Of a stretch of 46,973 nucleotides of DNA, positions 29,418 to 38,883 are shown piece by piece. Position 1 is the stretch's first letter. Each line of letters starts with the position of its first letter. The stretch is from Acidimicrobiales bacterium (lineage in GTDB: Bacteria > Actinomycetota > Acidimicrobiia > Acidimicrobiales > MedAcidi-G1): positions 1-46,973 of the forward strand of contig JASLKK010000013.1 of assembly GCA_030747595.1 (NCBI GenBank). Reading direction: 5' to 3'. Under the pieces are notes generated by a model. That model had not been told where the DNA came from, searched no databases, and saw nothing but the letters and a program-made list of their open reading frames with translations. The translations under genes and the position numbers were made by a program.

Positions 29418-29531
29418 CTAACCCTGACGCTGCTTGTGACGGGGGTTGCTGCAGATGACCTGCACACGTCCATGACGCCGGATCACCCGGCACTTGTCAC
29501 AGATGCGCTTGACGCTCGCTCGGACCTTCAT
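29418..29531 (-). CDS. rpmJ: 50S ribosomal protein L36
   Basis: 37-residue protein [14 protein letters not shown]..., with Cys11, Cys14, Cys27 and His32 forming the zinc site of the C+ type of L36. It is too short for most ORF callers and lies in the usual infA-rpmJ-rpsM order. Confidence 0.95.
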   Translation of the reverse strand: MKVRASVKRICDKCRVIRRHGRVQVICSNPRHKQRQG

Positions 29532-29572
29532 GCTTGTTCTCTTCTGCTCTTCGTGACGGCTACGGGTAGCGG

Positions 29573-29797
29573 TTACTTGTAGCGGTAGGTGATCCGACCT
29601 CGTTGGAGGTCGTACGGGGTGAGCTCCACCTGGACCTTGTCGCCAGGAAGGATGCGGATGTAGTGCATCCTCATCTTTCCGGAGATGTGGGCCAGGACGT
29701 TGTGGCCGTTCTCCAGTTCGACGCGGAACATGGCGTTGGGCAGCGGTTCGAGAACCGTTCCCTCCATCACGATCGCATCTTCCTTGGGCTTCGACAG
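29573..29797 (-). CDS. infA: translation initiation factor IF-1, probable CTG start
   Basis: OB-fold factor that binds the ribosomal A site with IF-2 and IF-3. [24 protein letters not shown] and the C-terminal GRITYRYK are family invariants. The first ordinary start in frame is GTG 29770 (then ATG 29767), which would remove the start of the first strand. CTG 29797 gives [14 protein letters not shown], 74 residues, normal for IF-1, and has AGGAG exactly 7 bases upstream. No ATG, GTG or TTG lies in frame between these points. The CTG start is inferred. Confidence 0.85.
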   Translation of the reverse strand: MSKPKEDAIVMEGTVLEPLPNAMFRVELENGHNVLAHISGKMRMHYIRILPGDKVQVELTPYDLQRGRITYRYK

Positions 29798-29991
29798 TGT
29801 GGTGCTCCTGGTTGATTTCGGACTTGGTGGGCGGATGTTGGGTGAGTTGGTGGATGGGAATCCGCCGGACCCGATGTCGGGGGCTGCTCCAAAGGGCGCA
29901 CACCCGGCTCAGGCCAGTGGACAACGCTATCGGGGGCCCTCCGGGGGGCCAACCCGCGACCCGTTGGTATGGCGGACAGAACGACTGGTCA

Positions 29992-30621
29992 TCAGGCTCC
30001 CGGGGCGCATCTGACAGGCATCCCCGACCGCGTCCCTCTGGCGTCTCCGACACGGAGGCGACCGTCGATGACCGAGGTGAGGCGGTCGAACACAGTCTCC
30101 TCGTCGGCCAGGCCATCGACCACGTCAAGCAGGTCATGCTCGGCGAACCAGGCTAGGAGCGGCGCTGTCTCGGATTCATAGAGGTCGAGGCGGCGGCGGA
30201 TGCCCTCCTCGGTGTCATCAGCGCGGCCACGGGCAACCATGCGTGCGGTGACCTCATCGACCGGGACATCGAGGTTGACCGCAACGTCCAACGGCGTGCC
30301 AGCCTCGGCCAGGAAGCCCTCCAGCGCGGTGGCCTGATCCGGGGTGCGGGGATAGCCGTCGAGCAGGAAGCCACGTTCGACCACGTCGCCCTCCACCAGG
30401 CGTTCGGCCACGATCGAGTTGATGAGGTCGTCGCCCACCAGGTCCCCCGCGTCCATCAGCGCCTTGGCCTGGAGACCCAACTCGGTTCCGGCGGCCACCG
30501 CAGCACGAAGCATGTCTCCGGTGGAAATGTGGACTGGTCCGTAGGCCTCGACCAGACGCCCCGCCTGGGTCCCTTTGCCGGATCCCTGGCGGCCGAGAAT
30601 GACGAGTCGGACGGAGGTCAT
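29992..30621 (-). CDS. adk: adenylate kinase
   Basis: 209 residues; ATP + AMP to 2 ADP. P-loop GRQGSGKGT (10-18), AMP loop HISTGDMLR, and [10 protein letters not shown]. The LID is the short type: [20 protein letters not shown] runs straight on with no 25-residue cysteine-containing insert. ATG 30621 directly follows the secY stop. The usual actinobacterial map gene is not between adk and infA. Confidence 0.96.
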   Translation of the reverse strand: MTSVRLVILGRQGSGKGTQAGRLVEAYGPVHISTGDMLRAAVAAGTELGLQAKALMDAGDLVGDDLINSIVAERLVEGDVVERGFLLDGYPRTPDQATALEGFLAEAGTPLDVAVNLDVPVDEVTARMVARGRADDTEEGIRRRLDLYESETAPLLAWFAEHDLLDVVDGLADEETVFDRLTSVIDGRLRVGDARGTRSGMPVRCAPGA

Positions 30622-31944
30622 CTACTTGAGGAAGCCCTCGTAGTTGCGCATCGTGAGCTGCGAATCGACCTGCTTCATCGTCTCGAGCGACACGCCCGCC
30701 GCGATGAGAATCGAGATACCGATGAAGCCGAAGCCAGCCGCGCCACCCGAACCAACACCAGCACTGGTGTCCAGGAAGATGTTGATCAAGATCGACGGCA
30801 CAAGGGCCACACCGGCGATGAACAGGGCCCCGGGCAGCGTGATGCGGGACAGAATCCTGGCCAGGTACCGCTCGGTCTGGTGACCGGGCCGGATGCCGGG
30901 CACGAAACCACCCTGCTTGCGGATGGTGTCGGCCTGCTTCACCGGGTCGAAGGTGATCGCCGTGTAGAAGTAGGCAAAGCCGACGATCAGCAGCCCGGTG
31001 ATGGTGAAGTAGAAGACGTTGTCCGGCTGGGCCAGGTTGTTGTCGATCCAGCCCCGAAAACCGTCCCACGGAAGGGCCGCAGCCACCAGGACCGGCAGGT
31101 AAAGAACCGACGAGGCGAAGATGATCGGGATCACGCCCGACTGGTTGACCTTCAGGGGGATGTAGGTGTTCTGGCCGCCATACATCCGGCGCCCCACCAC
31201 GCGCTTGGCGAACTGCACGGGGATGCGGCGCTGGCCCTGCTCGACGAACACGATGGCCGCCACCATCAGCATCAGGAAGGCCAGGACGACCAACGAGACA
31301 ATGGCCCCATTCTCTGCCTGGATCAACGAACCCTGCGCCGGGAAGCCACTTACGATCGAGATCATGATCAGCAGTGACATGCCGTTGCCGATCCCCTTCT
31401 GGGTGATCAACTCGCCCATCCACATCAGCAGTGCCGTTCCAGCGGTCAAGGTCAATACGACGACGCTGACCGTGCCGATGTGAAAGTCGGGCAGCAGATT
31501 CGCACCTGACTGGCCGGAGATGGAGTTGCCCTGGTCGTTGAACAGGAAGGCAAAGCTCGTGGACTGGATGACGGCGATGGCCACCGTCAGATAGCGGGTC
31601 CACTGGGTGATCTTGCGCTGGCCGACCGCTCCCTGCTGCTGCCACTGCTCGATGCGGGGCACAACCACGCCGAGCACCTGCATGATGATCGAGGCGGTGA
31701 TGTAGGGCATGACGCCCAGTGCAAACACGGCGAAACTGGTCAGTGACCCGCCGGAAAAGAGTTGCAGGAAGGCAAGCACGCCGCCCTGGTCAGCACGATC
31801 GCGCAGCAACTGCACCTGCTCGACGTCGATGCCCGGAGCGGGCATGAACGCGCCGATCCGGTAGAGCAGGATCATGAGAAGGGTGAAGACGATCCGCTTT
31901 CGCAGATCGGCAACCCGGAACATGTTCAGCATGCTGGACAGCAC
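30622..31944 (-). CDS. secY: preprotein translocase subunit SecY
   Basis: 440-residue ten-helix membrane channel. The N-terminal VADLRKRIVFTLLMILLYRIG, the ITQKGIGNGMSLLIMISI region near residue 172 and the C-terminal GGFVPGIRPGHQTERYL segment (about 340) are typical. GTG 31944 has AGGAG 5 bases upstream; ATG 31932 is a possible shorter start. It follows rplO by 44 bases at the end of the spc block. Confidence 0.96.
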   Translation of the reverse strand: MLSSMLNMFRVADLRKRIVFTLLMILLYRIGAFMPAPGIDVEQVQLLRDRADQGGVLAFLQLFSGGSLTSFAVFALGVMPYITASIIMQVLGVVVPRIEQWQQQGAVGQRKITQWTRYLTVAIAVIQSTSFAFLFNDQGNSISGQSGANLLPDFHIGTVSVVVLTLTAGTALLMWMGELITQKGIGNGMSLLIMISIVSGFPAQGSLIQAENGAIVSLVVLAFLMLMVAAIVFVEQGQRRIPVQFAKRVVGRRMYGGQNTYIPLKVNQSGVIPIIFASSVLYLPVLVAAALPWDGFRGWIDNNLAQPDNVFYFTITGLLIVGFAYFYTAITFDPVKQADTIRKQGGFVPGIRPGHQTERYLARILSRITLPGALFIAGVALVPSILINIFLDTSAGVGSGGAAGFGFIGISILIAAGVSLETMKQVDSQLTMRNYEGFLK

Positions 31945-31988
31945 GTGGACTCCTGTCGCCTATCGGATCGAGACCGAGATGGATCGGG

Positions 31989-32474
31989 TTAGCGGTTCAT
32001 CAGCGCGTTACCGCTGGCTGCGGGACGTACTGCGAAGGGGAGCGGAAGCTTCTCGATGGTCCCACCGGCAGCCGTGATAGCCGCCTCGGCCGACGCCGAG
32101 AAGGCGTGGGCCTTCACGGTGACCGCACGAGTCAACTCGCCACGACCCAGCACCTTGACCAACGACTTCTTGCCGACCAAGCCCTGAGCGTGCAGCGCCT
32201 CGGGCGATACCTCGTCGAGGCCACACTCCTGGATGGTGTCTAGGTTGACCGCCTGGTACTCCACGCGGAACGGGTTCTTGAAGCCCTTGAGCTTCGGAAT
32301 CCGCTGGTGGAGAGGCATCTGGCCACCCTCGAAACCAACGCGGACGGTGTTACGGGCCCGCTGGCCCTTGCTACCGCGACCGGCGGTCTTGCCACCCTTC
32401 CCGCCGATACCTCGACCAACACGCTTGGCCCGCTTTGTGGAGCCGGGAGCCGGCTGTAGATCATGAACCTTCAT
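31989..32474 (-). CDS. rplO: 50S ribosomal protein L15
   Basis: 161 residues. [20 protein letters not shown] at the N-terminus then the glycine-rich [19 protein letters not shown] are unmistakable. ATG 32474 is one base after the rpmD stop; the longer frame overlaps rpmD. Confidence 0.97.
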   Translation of the reverse strand: MKVHDLQPAPGSTKRAKRVGRGIGGKGGKTAGRGSKGQRARNTVRVGFEGGQMPLHQRIPKLKGFKNPFRVEYQAVNLDTIQECGLDEVSPEALHAQGLVGKKSLVKVLGRGELTRAVTVKAHAFSASAEAAITAAGGTIEKLPLPFAVRPAASGNALMNR

Positions 32475-32475
32475 G

Positions 32476-32670
32476 TCACTCAGCCTCCCCGGCCAGTTCC
32501 TCCACCCGGACCAGATGCGGAACCCGGGCAATCATGCCCCGGATCTCACCACGGTCCGGCAGAGTGTTGCTTCGTCCGATCCGGCCCAAGCCGAGAGCTC
32601 GGAGCGTGCCCCGCTGCTTGGGCTTGGCGCCGATGGCGCTGCGGATCTGGGTAACGACCAACTGGGTCAT
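32476..32670 (-). CDS. rpmD: 50S ribosomal protein L30
   Basis: 64 residues: [20 protein letters not shown] then [13 protein letters not shown], the L30 signature. ATG 32670 is preferred; GTG 32679, which overlaps the rpsE stop as GTGA, would add three residues and is possible. Confidence 0.94.
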   Translation of the reverse strand: MTQLVVTQIRSAIGAKPKQRGTLRALGLGRIGRSNTLPDRGEIRGMIARVPHLVRVEELAGEAE

Positions 32671-32675
32671 GTCAC

Positions 32676-33251
32676 TCACCGTCCCGCAGTGTCGTCTGAG
32701 CCGACGCCGACGCCGGCCTCGGTACGACGGTACGCCTCAAGCAGGGCACCTGGCACGAACTCCTCCGGGTCCAAGCCACGCAGGCGGGCGATCTCGTCGG
32801 GCCGTCGCAGCCCCTTGAGGCCGGCGATGGTGGCCCGGGCCACGTTGATGTGGTTGGACGACCCCTGTGACTTGCACAGGATGTCGTGGATGCCAGCCTC
32901 TTCGAGAATGGCACGAGCAGCGCCACCGGCGATGACCCCGGTACCAGGAGCGGCAGGCTTCAACATCACCCGCCCGGCGCCCATGACGCCGAGGATCGGG
33001 TGGATGATGGTCGAACCAGTCAGCGCCACCTTGAACAGGTTTCGCTTGGCCTCCTCAGTCCCCTTCTGGATGGCCAGCGGAACCTCCTTGGCCTTGCCGT
33101 AGCCCAGGCCGACCCGGCCAGCGCCATCACCGATCACCACGAGCGCGGTGAACGAGAACCGACGGCCGCCCTTGACCACCTTGGCCACGCGGTTGATGTG
33201 GATGACCCGCGACTCCCTGAGGGAGGCATCGTCATTATTGTGCTGTGCCAC
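32676..33251 (-). CDS. rpsE: 30S ribosomal protein S5
   Basis: 191 residues. [21 protein letters not shown] is the N-terminal double-stranded-RNA-binding-like region; the C-terminal part has [23 protein letters not shown] start at 33251 in an overlap with the rplR stop (TAG). The C-terminus is slightly extended ([13 protein letters not shown]). Confidence 0.97.
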   Translation of the reverse strand: MAQHNNDDASLRESRVIHINRVAKVVKGGRRFSFTALVVIGDGAGRVGLGYGKAKEVPLAIQKGTEEAKRNLFKVALTGSTIIHPILGVMGAGRVMLKPAAPGTGVIAGGAARAILEEAGIHDILCKSQGSSNHINVARATIAGLKGLRRPDEIARLRGLDPEEFVPGALLEAYRRTEAGVGVGSDDTAGR

Positions 33252-33607
33252 TAGAACTCCAGTCCGGCTTCGCGGGCAGCATCGGCCAACGCCGCCACCC
33301 TGCCGTGGTACTTGTATCCGCCTCGGTCGAAGACCACCGACGCGATTCCGGCTTCGCGTGCTCGCTCAGCGACCACCCGTCCGACCTCGGTGGCGGCAGC
33401 CACCCCGGTCACACCCTCGGCCACACCGTCCTGAACGGTCGATGCCGCGGCCACGGTGCGACCCGAACGGTCGTCGATGACCTGGGCTGAGATATGACGA
33501 GCCGAACGGAAGACCGCAAGACGGGGACGGGACTCCGAGCCCCGGACCGATTTGCGGACCCGACGGTGTCGACGCTGACGCGCCTTGGAACGATCCAGGC
33601 TGCTCAC
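33251..33607 (-). CDS. rplR: 50S ribosomal protein L18
   Basis: 118 residues, 5S rRNA-binding. [20 protein letters not shown] and [26 protein letters not shown] are diagnostic. GTG 33607 overlaps the rplF stop as GTGA. Confidence 0.97.
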   Translation of the reverse strand: MSSLDRSKARQRRHRRVRKSVRGSESRPRLAVFRSARHISAQVIDDRSGRTVAAASTVQDGVAEGVTGVAAATEVGRVVAERAREAGIASVVFDRGGYKYHGRVAALADAAREAGLEF

Positions 33608-34143
33608 TTGGCTGCCTTTCCGGCCTTGCGGGCCACGTGCTCGCCGAGGTACCGCACGCCCTTGCCCTTGTAGGGCTCCGGCTTGCGATACGAACGGATG
33701 TTGGCGGCCACCTGGCCGACAACCTGCTTGTCAGTGCCTGACACGATGATGCGTGTCGGTTCCGGCACGTCGAACGAGATGCCGTCCGGAGCCTCGACGT
33801 TCACCGGATGACTGAATCCGAGCTGCAGCTCCAAGGCGTTTGTGCCCTTGGCCGCTGCTCGGTAGCCGACGCCGACGATCTGGAGTTCCTTGGAGAACCC
33901 CTCGGTCACGCCGACCACCATGTTGTTCACCAACGACCGAGTCAGACCGTGCAGGGCACGGTTCTGACGTTCATCATCGGGGCGCTCCACGAGGAGCACC
34001 TCGCCGTCCTGACGGACGGTGATGTCACCGGGAACCTCGATGTCGAGTTCGCCCTTGGGACCCTTGACGGCCAGCTGGCGACCCTGGATCTGGACCTCGA
34101 CACCGGACGGAACGGTGATAGGAGCCTTCCCGATTCGGGACAT
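33604..34143 (-). CDS. rplF: 50S ribosomal protein L6
   Basis: 179 residues in two repeated domains. [16 protein letters not shown] opens and the C-terminal [19 protein letters not shown] closes. ATG 34143 chosen over 34185 because only the former begins with the family N-terminus. 13 bases after rpsH. Confidence 0.97.
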   Translation of the reverse strand: MSRIGKAPITVPSGVEVQIQGRQLAVKGPKGELDIEVPGDITVRQDGEVLLVERPDDERQNRALHGLTRSLVNNMVVGVTEGFSKELQIVGVGYRAAAKGTNALELQLGFSHPVNVEAPDGISFDVPEPTRIIVSGTDKQVVGQVAANIRSYRKPEPYKGKGVRYLGEHVARKAGKAAK

Positions 34144-34156
34144 GTCGTCTCCTTCC

Positions 34157-34561
34157 CTACCAGACGTAGCAGAGCACCTCGCCACCGATCCTTCGGCGGC
34201 GGGCCTCGCGGTCGCTCATAAGTCCGCGGCTCGTGGAGATCACGGCGACGCCGAGACCTCCGAGCACGCGGGGAATCCGGTTGGAGGCGCTGTACACGCG
34301 AAGGCCGGGCTTGGAGACCCGCTTCACGCCGCTGATGACGCGCTCCCGCTCGGGGGAGTACTTCATCTCTATGTTCAACACCTGGCCGGGGCCAGTCTTG
34401 GCCTCCGACACCGCATAGTCGCGGATATAACCCTCGGACTTGAGGATGTCAGCGAGCGCCACCTTCTGCTTCGACGACGGCATATTGACGCCTTCGTGCA
34501 TCGCCACGTTGGCGTTGCGAATGCGCGTCAACATGTCAGCGACGGGATCGGTCATGGTCAT
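34157..34561 (-). CDS. rpsH: 30S ribosomal protein S8
   Basis: 134 residues. [21 protein letters not shown] and the C-terminal [19 protein letters not shown] are S8 signatures. Two starts are possible, ATG 34561 or 34555 (MTMTDP); the first is given. 12 bases after rpsZ. Confidence 0.96.
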   Translation of the reverse strand: MTMTDPVADMLTRIRNANVAMHEGVNMPSSKQKVALADILKSEGYIRDYAVSEAKTGPGQVLNIEMKYSPERERVISGVKRVSKPGLRVYSASNRIPRVLGGLGVAVISTSRGLMSDREARRRRIGGEVLCYVW

Positions 34562-34573
34562 GTCAGACCCTCC

Positions 34574-34759
34574 TCACCAGCTCGACTTCGTGAGCCCGGG
34601 GATCTCTCCCGCGTGGGCCATGCTCCGCAGGCAGATCCGGCAGAGGTTGAAGGCGCGGTAGACCGAACGCGGTCGGCCGCAACGGCGACACCGCGTATAG
34701 GCCCGAACCTTGAACTTCGGGGTCTTCTGCTGCTTGTTGACCAGTGCTTTCTTAGCCAC
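34574..34759 (-). CDS. rpsZ: 30S ribosomal protein S14, zinc type
   Basis: 61 residues with Cys24, Cys27, Cys40 and Cys43, the zinc-binding short S14 (rpsZ/rpsN type Z). The longer zinc-free paralogue, where present, would be elsewhere. One-base overlap with the rplE stop. Confidence 0.96.
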   Translation of the reverse strand: MAKKALVNKQQKTPKFKVRAYTRCRRCGRPRSVYRAFNLCRICLRSMAHAGEIPGLTKSSW

Positions 34760-35346
34760 TACTGCCCTTCCTTCCGGAATGGGAAACCAAACGCCGCGAG
34801 CAGGGCCCGCCCTTCGGCGTCATCGGACGCAGACGTCACAATCGTGATGTCCATTCCCCGGGTGCGATCGACCTTGTCGTAGTCAATCTCCGGGAAGATC
34901 AATTGTTCGGTCACGCCGAACGTGTAGTTACCGCTACCGTCGAACGACTTCGGACTGAGCCCGCGGAAGTCACGGATACGGGGGATCGCCAGAGTGATCA
35001 GGCGGTCCAGGAACTCGTACATGCGGTCGCCCCGCATCGTGACCTTGGCCCCGATGGGCTGGCCCTCGCGGAGCTTGAAGTTCGAGATGGACTTCCGGGC
35101 CCGAGTCACCATCGGTTTCTGGCCGGTGATGGCCTCCAGATCGGTCAGTGCACCATCCAGAAGCTTCGCCTGCTGGGCGGCGTCACCGACACCCATGTTG
35201 ACGACGATCTTGGACAGCCTCGGAACCTGCATCACGTTGGCGAGGCCCAGCTCGGTCTGTACCGCGCTCCGGATCTCGTCGTTGTAACGCACACGCATCC
35301 GCACCGCTGCGGTGGTACCGGAGTCAGAAATGAGTGTCTCAGCCAT
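34759..35346 (-). CDS. rplE: 50S ribosomal protein L5
   Basis: 195 residues. Binds 5S r[19 protein letters not shown] and [20 protein letters not shown] are diagnostic. An N-terminal extension ([15 protein letters not shown]) is a little longer than usual. Overlaps the rplX end by 8 bases. Confidence 0.96.
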   Translation of the reverse strand: MAETLISDSGTTAAVRMRVRYNDEIRSAVQTELGLANVMQVPRLSKIVVNMGVGDAAQQAKLLDGALTDLEAITGQKPMVTRARKSISNFKLREGQPIGAKVTMRGDRMYEFLDRLITLAIPRIRDFRGLSPKSFDGSGNYTFGVTEQLIFPEIDYDKVDRTRGMDITIVTSASDDAEGRALLAAFGFPFRKEGQ

Positions 35347-35653
35347 CGATGTCCACCCCCGTGCGTTTGCAGATCCGGACCTTGTCGCCGGTCTCAGTGA
35401 ATCGGTACCCGATGCGGGTCGGCTTGCCGTCCGACGGGCTCAGGATGGCCACGTTGGACACGTGTAGTGGCATCGCCTTTTCGATGATGCCGCCCTGGTC
35501 CGTAGCGCTCGTGGGCTTCTGGTGGCGTTTGGCGATGTTGATGCCGTCCACGATGACTTTGTCATCAGCGGGGATGGCTCGGCTCACCTTGCCCTCCTTG
35601 CCCTCATCCTTGCCGGCCAGGACCCGCACCTTGTCTCCTTTGCGAATCTTCAT
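35339..35653 (-). CDS. rplX: 50S ribosomal protein L24
   Basis: 104 residues. [21 protein letters not shown] is the KOW-motif start; [12 protein letters not shown] follows. ATG 35653 is one base after the rplN stop region; the longer frame to 35878 overlaps rplN and is a shadow. Confidence 0.96.
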   Translation of the reverse strand: MKIRKGDKVRVLAGKDEGKEGKVSRAIPADDKVIVDGINIAKRHQKPTSATDQGGIIEKAMPLHVSNVAILSPSDGKPTRIGYRFTETGDKVRICKRTGVDIDG

Positions 35654-35654
35654 C

Positions 35655-36023
35655 TCAGAGCACCTCCGGCGCCAGCGACACGATTCGCATGAACTTGTGG
35701 TCCCGTAGCTCTCGCCCGACTGGGCCGAAGATGCGGGTGCCTCGAGGCTGGTTCTGGTCGTTGATAAGCACCGCCGCGTTCTCGTCGAACCGGATGTAGC
35801 TCCCGTCCGGACGACGACGTTCCTTCTTGGTCCGGACGACGACGCACTTGACGACCTCACCCTTCTTGACGGCCGCACCGGGATTGGCGTCCTTCACCGT
35901 CGCGGTGAAAATGTCGCCGATCGAGGCGTAACGACGCTTGGAGCCGCCCAGCACCTTGATGCAGAGCACCTCGCGGGCGCCAGAGTTGTCCGCGACCCGG
36001 AGTCGGGTCTCCTGCTGAATCAT
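35655..36023 (-). CDS. rplN: 50S ribosomal protein L14
   Basis: 122 residues. [20 protein letters not shown] at the start, [16 protein letters not shown] and [15 protein letters not shown] are standard. One-base overlap with rpsQ (TAATG). Confidence 0.98.
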   Translation of the reverse strand: MIQQETRLRVADNSGAREVLCIKVLGGSKRRYASIGDIFTATVKDANPGAAVKKGEVVKCVVVRTKKERRRPDGSYIRFDENAAVLINDQNQPRGTRIFGPVGRELRDHKFMRIVSLAPEVL

Positions 36024-36301
36024 TACTTCGCCCTCTCGAGGATCTCGACCAAACGCCAGTGCTTCAACTTGGACAGCGGTCGGGTCTCCTGGACCCGCAC
36101 GCGGTCGCCCACGCTGAGCTGGTTGTCTTCGTCGTGGACGTGGAGTCGCTTGGTCCGCTGGACCGTCTTGGCATACCGGCGATGCCGGACGCGGTCGACA
36201 GTCTCGACGATCGCCGTCTTGTCCTGAACATCAGAGACCACTAGACCCTCACGCACCTTGCGGCGGTTCGGACGTTCGGTCGTTTCGGTCGTCTCGGCCA
36301 T
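36023..36301 (-). CDS. rpsQ: 30S ribosomal protein S17
   Basis: 92 residues. [19 protein letters not shown] and [20 protein letters not shown] are the S17 OB-fold signatures; a short Thr-rich leader precedes them. TGATG overlap with rpmC. Confidence 0.97.
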   Translation of the reverse strand: MAETTETTERPNRRKVREGLVVSDVQDKTAIVETVDRVRHRRYAKTVQRTKRLHVHDEDNQLSVGDRVRVQETRPLSKLKHWRLVEILERAK

Positions 36302-36537
36302 CAGTCGGCCACCTCCTCGCCGCCGGCCACAATGGCCTCGGCAGCGTCGATTTCACGGGCTCGCAGCTCAGTCAGCATGCGGGCCACCTCTTTTTTGACC
36401 TGCCCGACCCTCGCGTAGTTCTCGAGCTGGCCGGTTACCAACTGGAAGCGCAAGTTGAACAACTCTTCCTTGGCGTCGGACAGACGCTCTAGGAGGTCAG
36501 TGTCACCGAGGGTGTTCAGGGTCTCTTTCTTCGCCAT
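36301..36537 (-). CDS. rpmC: 50S ribosomal protein L29
   Basis: 78 residues. Two-helix protein near the tunnel exit: LSDAKEELFNLRFQLVTGQL then ARVGQVKKEVARMLTELRARE. Slightly long for L29 through an acidic C-terminus (GGEEVAD). Confidence 0.96.
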   Translation of the reverse strand: MAKKETLNTLGDTDLLERLSDAKEELFNLRFQLVTGQLENYARVGQVKKEVARMLTELRAREIDAAEAIVAGGEEVAD

Positions 36538-36539
36538 GG

Positions 36540-36950
36540 CTAGAAGCCCTCCTCACGCTCGACGAAGCGTGCCTTGATGGGCAGCTTCTGAATGGCGCGG
36601 TCGAGGGCCTCGCGGGCCACGACCGCGTCGCTGTACGACAGTTCGAACAGGATCCGTCCGGGCTTGACCACCGCGACCCACTTCTCCGGGTTGCCCTTGC
36701 CGGAACCCATGCGGGTCTCAGCCGGCTTCTCGGTGATGGGCTTGTCCGGGAAGACGTTGATCCACACCTTGCCGCCACGCTTGATGTGACGGGTCATGGC
36801 GATACGGGCAGCCTCGATCTGGCGGGCGGTGATCCAACCCGGCTCAAGAGCCTGGATTCCGTACTCACCGAACGTCATCTCGGTCTGGCCCTTGGAATTG
36901 CCCTTGAGGCGACCGCGGTGCTGCTTGCGGTGTCGAACCTTCTTCGGCAT
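36540..36950 (-). CDS. rplP: 50S ribosomal protein L16
   Basis: 136 residues. [21 protein letters not shown], then [25 protein letters not shown] and [22 protein letters not shown] 36956 (adding two residues) is an alternative start. Follows rpsC by 9 bases. Confidence 0.97.
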   Translation of the reverse strand: MPKKVRHRKQHRGRLKGNSKGQTEMTFGEYGIQALEPGWITARQIEAARIAMTRHIKRGGKVWINVFPDKPITEKPAETRMGSGKGNPEKWVAVVKPGRILFELSYSDAVVAREALDRAIQKLPIKARFVEREEGF

Positions 36951-36959
36951 CAACACGGC

Positions 36960-37889
36960 TCAGTCACCATCCCCACCGCGGAAGTGCGGCGTCTCGTGGT
37001 TCTCCTTGGTGGATGCCTCAATGGCCTCCTCCTCAGCGAGCAGCTTTTCGAACTCGGCGTCACCCTCCTTGACTAGCGGCGCCGGATCAGCCTCGGTGAC
37101 CTCCGGCGCAGGGGGCTCGGTGGCCGCCACCTCAGCAGCCTCGGGGCGCCGGGGGGCGGCAGCCGAGGACACCACGGTGCGAGGCTTGGTCTGGCCGGAG
37201 GTCTCACCGACGGCCATGGCCGCCTCCTTGGTGATCTTGTCCTCAAGCACGCTCTTGTAGGGCAGGATCTCGCCCTTGTAGATCCACACCTTCACGCCGA
37301 TGCGACCGTATGTGGTGCGGGCCTCACGAAAGCCGTAGTCAATGTCAGCCCTCAGCGTGTGCAGCGGGACCCGACCTTCGCGGTACCACTCGGTCCGGGA
37401 CATCTCGGCGCCACCGAGGCGACCCGAGCACTGCACCCGGATGCCGAGAGCGCCAGCCTTCTGGGCGTTCTGGACAGCCCGCTTCATGGCGCGACGGAAA
37501 GCGACACGGCCAGCCAACTGGTCGGCAACGCCCTGGGCGATCAACGCAGCCTCGAGCTCGGGCTCCTTGATCTCCTGGATGTTGAGCTGGACCTGATGGT
37601 TGCCACTGATCTTGGTCAGCCCGGAACGGAGGCGGTCGGCCTCCGAACCCTTACGCCCGATGACGATGCCCGGGCGGGCCGTGTGGACATCGATCCGCAA
37701 CTTGTTGCTGGTCCGCTCGACCTCGATCCGGCTGATCGCCGCGTGCGCCAGATCCTCCATGATGTACTCGCGGATCTTCCAGTCCTCAAGGACGTTGTCG
37801 GCGTACTCCTTTCGGCTGGCAAACCACCGCGACTTCCAGTCGGTGGTGACCCCCAGACGGAAGCCGTACGGATTGACCTTCTGGCCCAT
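36960..37889 (-). CDS. rpsC: 30S ribosomal protein S3, extended acidic tail
   Basis: 309 residues; most bacterial S3 have 210-270. The core has the KH domain ([17 protein letters not shown]) and the [25 protein letters not shown] segment. From about residue 215 a Pro/Ala/Glu-rich tail runs through [20 protein letters not shown] to [13 protein letters not shown] and ends HFRGGDGD. No frame disturbance is visible. One-base overlap with rplV. Confidence 0.96.
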   Translation of the reverse strand: MGQKVNPYGFRLGVTTDWKSRWFASRKEYADNVLEDWKIREYIMEDLAHAAISRIEVERTSNKLRIDVHTARPGIVIGRKGSEADRLRSGLTKISGNHQVQLNIQEIKEPELEAALIAQGVADQLAGRVAFRRAMKRAVQNAQKAGALGIRVQCSGRLGGAEMSRTEWYREGRVPLHTLRADIDYGFREARTTYGRIGVKVWIYKGEILPYKSVLEDKITKEAAMAVGETSGQTKPRTVVSSAAAPRRPEAAEVAATEPPAPEVTEADPAPLVKEGDAEFEKLLAEEEAIEASTKENHETPHFRGGDGD

Positions 37890-38599
37890 CAGTTGGACTC
37901 CTCTTCGTCCTGCTGCTCTTCGGCCTGATCTTCGGCCTGCTCGGCAACCTGCTCTTCGGCCTGCTCTTCGGCCTGCTCTTCGGCCTGCTCGGCAACCTGC
38001 TCTTCGGCCTGCTCGGCAACCTGCTCTTCGGCCTGCTCGGCGACGGTGACCTCTGCCTCAACGGTTTCCACGGCCTCGACCTCATCGGCGTGGTCGTGGT
38101 CGTGGTCGTGGTCGCTAGCTTCCTCAGCGGCCGCACGGCTGCGCTCCACACGCTGACGACGGGCCTCCGCGGCATGGGCGCTCGACCCTGCCTGGCCCTT
38201 GGCCTCTTCGCGCTCGCGCCGGTCGGCGAGCGTGGCATCGTCGTAGCGACTCACGATCATCGTGATGTGGCTGGTGCGCTTGAGGATCTGCGTGGCGCGC
38301 CCACGTGCACGAGGGCGCCAGCGCTTCAGCGTCGGGCCCTCGTCGGCGTAGCACGCCGACACGAAGAGTTCTTCGGCCGGAATGTTGTCGTTGTTCTCGG
38401 CGTTGGCCACTGCCGAATCCAGGCACTTGCCGATCACCTCAGACACCGATCGCTCGGAGAAGGCGAGGATCTCGGACGCACGACCGTAGGACTCGCCCCG
38501 CACGAGGTCCAGCACGGCACGGGCTTTACTCGGTGACACACGGACGTACTTCACGACCGCACGCGTCCCTGGACGCTCGTTGGTCTTCAGGCCGGTCAT
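37889..38599 (-). CDS. rplV: 50S ribosomal protein L22 with long repetitive acidic tail
   Basis: 236 residues against about 110-130 for the core family. The core (1-125) has [20 protein letters not shown] and [22 protein letters not shown]. It is followed by a charged linker, DHDHDHDH at 163-170, an acidic stretch, and eleven four-residue repeats (VAEQ or AEEQ, one AEDQ) at 186-229, ending QDEEESN. ATG 38599 overlaps the rpsS stop (TAATG); the longer frame to 38779 lies in rpsS. The tail should project at the ribosome surface; its role is unknown. Confidence 0.95.
   Translation of the reverse strand: MTGLKTNERPGTRAVVKYVRVSPSKARAVLDLVRGESYGRASEILAFSERSVSEVIGKCLDSAVANAENNDNIPAEELFVSACYADEGPTLKRWRPRARGRATQILKRTSHITMIVSRYDDATLADRREREEAKGQAGSSAHAAEARRQRVERSRAAAEEASDHDHDHDHADEVEAVETVEAEVTVAEQAEEQVAEQAEEQVAEQAEEQAEEQAEEQVAEQAEDQAEEQQDEEESN
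37913..38044 (-). repeat. 12-bp tandem repeat in rplV, 11 units
   Basis: Eleven head-to-tail 12-base units, on the plus strand mostly CTGCTCTTCGGC or CTGCTCGGCAAC, coding AEEQ and VAEQ on the minus strand. The units are in frame, so gain or loss of copies would keep the reading frame. Confidence 0.95.
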
Positions 38600-38877
38600 T
38601 AGCGACGACCACCCTTCTCCTGGCCGGCATGGTGCCGGAAGGTCCGCGTTGGAGCGAACTCGCCCAGCTTGTGGCCAACCATCGACTCGGTGATGTACAC
38701 CGGCACGTGCTTGCGGCCGTCGTGTACACCCATCGTGTGTCCGACCATGTCGGGCACGATGGTGGACCGACGGGACCACGTTCGAATGACCTTCTTTTCG
38801 CCGGACTCGTTAAGTACGTCCACCTTCTTGAGCAGGTGGTCGTCCACGAACGGACCCTTCTTGAGACTCCTCGGCAT
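38599..38877 (-). CDS. rpsS: 30S ribosomal protein S19
   Basis: 92 residues. [40 protein letters not shown] and [15 protein letters not shown] are S19 signatures. Starts 6 bases after rplB. Confidence 0.98.
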   Translation of the reverse strand: MPRSLKKGPFVDDHLLKKVDVLNESGEKKVIRTWSRRSTIVPDMVGHTMGVHDGRKHVPVYITESMVGHKLGEFAPTRTFRHHAGQEKGGRR

Positions 38878-38883
38878 CGCCGA

